Shown here: piece after piece, positions 61,929 to 64,000 of the stretch
Layout of the letters: every line of letters begins with the position of its first letter
Position numbering within the stretch: position 1 is the first letter of the stretch
From: Chryseobacterium viscerum
GTDB taxonomy: Bacteria; Bacteroidota; Bacteroidia; Flavobacteriales; Weeksellaceae
Direction: 5' to 3'
Length of the DNA: 64,000 nt
Assembly: GCF_002899945.2 (NCBI RefSeq)
Contig: NZ_PPEG02000001.1
Location: 124,001-188,000, forward strand
Notes under the pieces: generated by a model
Told to the model about the DNA's origin: nothing
Seen by the model: only the letters and a program-made list of their open reading frames with translations
The model's database searches: none
Position numbers and translations under genes: made by a program

Positions 61929-64000
61929 TTAAAGAGTGGCCTGAAGACCAAAAGTGATCGTTCTCATGGCAGGATATCTGTAATAGGTTGTCCCGTCCAA
62001 AGCCTGTTCCGGATCCATCCCTTTATGTTTATAGAAGGTCAGAAGGTTTTCTGCCTGGATATAAATTCTGAACTTTTTAAGTCCTATTTTCTCAAAATAA
62101 TCATCAGGAAGTGTATATCCTAAGCTCACGTTTTTAAGCCTTGCATACGTACCGGAATACAGGAATCTTGAAGATGTAGACGTCCAGTTATTCGTTGTCG
62201 TACTCAATCCGGGAACATCTGTATTAGGATTCTCCGGAGTCCATCTGTTCATCATTTCGGCACTCCATGCACGTCCTCCGGCACTTCCGTTATGCATGAT
62301 GGAAGTATAATCGTTATCCAAAATTTTTCCACCGATTTTAAATGTCAGCAATCCTGAAAAATCAAAATTCTTATAATTGATGCTTGTGCTGATTCCTCCA
62401 GTCAGTTTAGGTAATGCGGAACCCTGCAGCAATTTTGTGGCTTTTGAATATTCTGACGTAGTTCCTTCCACTGATTTTCCGCTGGCATCTGTAGTAACCG
62501 TTTTCCACAATGGTTTTCCATTGCTTGGGTCTACCCCAGCCCATTCCGGAATAAAGAAATCATATACAGAACCTCCTACTGTCAACAATTTTGTTCCTAC
62601 AACAAGAGAACCTCCAGGCAATTTGGTCACTTTATTGTTTAAAGTACTCAGATTAACATCCACATTCCACTGGAAATCATCAGTTTTAATAGGTGTTGTG
62701 AATAGTGAAAATTCAAATCCGGTATTCTGGATCGTTCCTATATTCGCTGGATAATCACTGATTCCCAATGATGGTGCAACCGGCATATTAAACAGAAGAT
62801 CCTGACTTTTTCTTTTGAAATATTCGATATTTCCTTTAATTCTGTTATTCAGAATCGCAAATTCCAATCCTACATTTAAGTTAAGGTTGGTTTCCCACTT
62901 CACATTATTCGTAGACGTTTTTTCCAGTGTTGTTCCCGGTTCTCCACCAAGGCTAATAAACCTGTACAGCTCCTGATAAGCGTAATAAAGTGGCTGCCCA
63001 TTTGGTCGAAGTAATTTATCATTCCCCTGTCCTCCATAACTGGCACGCAATGTCAACTGATTGAAGACATTCAGGCTTTTAATAAATTCCTCATTTGAAA
63101 TCTTCCATGAACCTCCTACTGACCAGAACCTCCCCCATCTGTTATCTTTCTCAAATCTTGAAGAACTGTCTGCTCTTCCTGAAGCGGATAAGAAATAAGT
63201 ATTGTTATAATCATACTCTACTTTTCCAAGGAAACTTAATAAGCTTAGTTTATTGCTGTTTCCACTGAAACTTCCCAATAAAGAAGCGGCATCCGGCTCA
63301 TAATAATAAGGCAGTGAAAACTGGCTTCTCGTTCCAGAAATCGTCTGATAATCGTATTTATAGAATTCGTGTCCTGCCAAAACATTTACGTGGTGCTTTC
63401 CAAATTTCTTATCATAGGTAAGAATATTACTGGTGGTATAAGAAAGTGTTCTGGCACTGCTTTTCGTCACCGAACCCCCAATTTCAGCACCTTGTCCCAG
63501 CAATGGATTTGAATAATAATGTCCATAATAATTGACTAAATCCACAGAAAAACTTGTCTTGAATTTCAACTCCGGTAAAAAGGTAAATTCCAGGAATCCT
63601 TTCCCTGAGAAGTTATCTTCTTTATTTTCATTTTTATCCAGCGGCAGCGTTGCTGCTGCATTCTGGTTCTGAAGTGCATTCGTAGGTCTGTACTTCCCAA
63701 AATCATAAATTCTGTCTCCCGCAGCATCCAGCACAAATGATCCATCAGGATTTCTTTCATAATAAGGATAGAATGAAGGAATAAATCTTGCCGCATTGAT
63801 GATATTACTTGCTTTGGAATCTGAAGAAGTAGGTGCCTGCTGCACACTGTTTGTATAGCTTAAGTTCACCCCAACATTCAGCCATTTTTTCACTTCAGAA
63901 TTGATCTTTAATCGGGTATTGTATCTTTTAAATCCTGATTCAATAGCCATTCCTTTATCATCCAGATAGCCCAGGGAAAAGAAATAATTACTTTTCTCAC
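61929..64000 (-). CDS. SusC/RagA TonB-linked outer-membrane transporter (5' end outside window)
   Basis: The frame stays open to the window edge (sequence NYFFSLGYLDDKGMAIESG precedes the internal ATG at 63950), so the N-terminal carboxypeptidase-like and plug domains are missing. The barrel has SusC hallmarks: GKGFLEFTFLPELKFKTSFSVD, VLAGHEFYKYD, RFWSVGGSWKISNEEF, FSLFTTPIKTDDFQWNVDVNLS and the terminal QALDGTTYYRYPAMRTITFGLQATL. It imports glycans or peptides through the SusD lid encoded next. Confidence 0.93.
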   Translation of the reverse strand, partial: EKSNYFFSLGYLDDKGMAIESGFKRYNTRLKINSEVKKWLNVGVNLSYTNSVQQAPTSSDSKASNIINAARFIPSFYPYYERNPDGSFVLDAAGDRIYDFGKYRPTNALQNQNAAATLPLDKNENKEDNFSGKGFLEFTFLPELKFKTSFSVDLVNYYGHYYSNPLLGQGAEIGGSVTKSSARTLSYTTSNILTYDKKFGKHHVNVLAGHEFYKYDYQTISGTRSQFSLPYYYEPDAASLLGSFSGNSNKLSLLSFLGKVEYDYNNTYFLSASGRADSSSRFEKDNRWGRFWSVGGSWKISNEEFIKSLNVFNQLTLRASYGGQGNDKLLRPNGQPLYYAYQELYRFISLGGEPGTTLEKTSTNNVKWETNLNLNVGLEFAILNNRIKGNIEYFKRKSQDLLFNMPVAPSLGISDYPANIGTIQNTGFEFSLFTTPIKTDDFQWNVDVNLSTLNNKVTKLPGGSLVVGTKLLTVGGSVYDFFIPEWAGVDPSNGKPLWKTVTTDASGKSVEGTTSEYSKATKLLQGSALPKLTGGISTSINYKNFDFSGLLTFKIGGKILDNDYTSIMHNGSAGGRAWSAEMMNRWTPENPNTDVPGLSTTTNNWTSTSSRFLYSGTYARLKNVSLGYTLPDDYFEKIGLKKFRIYIQAENLLTFYKHKGMDPEQALDGTTYYRYPAMRTITFGLQATL

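Overview
The window looks like a chromosome segment of a low-GC Bacteroidota, most likely a Chryseobacterium-like Weeksellaceae member. The reasons are TAnnTTTG-type promoters, T9SS-type C-terminal sorting domains, SusC/SusD genes, surface lipoproteins, a Bacteroidota-type LptD and AT-rich spacers with stem-loop terminators. The genus is inference; no rRNA is present.

Layout. 1-6.1 kb is envelope housekeeping: a 5'-truncated HtrA/DegP protease, a small membrane protein, RidA, LptD and a divergent N-acetylmuramoyl-L-alanine amidase. A tRNA-Glu at 6200 carries a roughly 13.5 kb integrated island (about 6261-19740) bounded by a 12-bp direct repeat of the tRNA 3' end. The island holds two paralogous tyrosine recombinases, an excisionase-like HTH protein, a filamentous-phage-type Rep, a structured DNA/RNA element, a toxin/immunity operon with a C-terminal EndoU-like nuclease, and a defence module. 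The defence module reads PycTM-like membrane effector, PycC-like class III nucleotide cyclase, then an E2-like/SEC-C protein overlapping the cyclase. Divergent to it are an XRE repressor and an ImmA/IrrE metallopeptidase, resembling the CapH/CapP pair that controls some CBASS operons. A Pycsar operon with an E2-like third gene is the most interesting candidate system here.

19.9-26.5 kb: a LuxR-type membrane regulator, a secreted protein whose signal peptide is out of frame at an A10 tract, a decayed transposase, rpsT, three nearly identical tRNA-Glu genes and two paralogous T9SS-exported proteins. 26.7-33.6 kb: a cobalamin-riboswitch-controlled operon (BtuB-like receptor, BtuG-like propeller lipoprotein, PKD-like surface lipoprotein, DUF5074-like T9SS protein), presumably for B12 capture.

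33.7-39.5 kb: a copper/redox group with an MbnP-like lipoprotein, an MbnH/MauG-like di-haem peroxidase, an outer-membrane protein, an exported superoxide dismutase, a SCO protein, a YHS lipoprotein and two short Cys-containing paralogues. 40.2-50.8 kb: a metal-efflux cluster (CusA/CzcA fused to a TolC-like domain, adaptor, bestrophin, CDF exporter, Fur-family regulator, P1B ATPase). Two matching palindromes sit at the same distance from promoter-like boxes before the RND gene and before the ATPase gene, which suggests one regulon.

51.1-60.3 kb: a secreted adhesin-like coiled-coil protein, a small T9SS-like protein, a 2213-residue SpvB/RHS toxin with a zincin-like tip, its candidate immunity lipoprotein, and an orphan fragment of an older RHS tip joined to another putative immunity gene. 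The window ends in a SusD gene and a truncated SusC gene.
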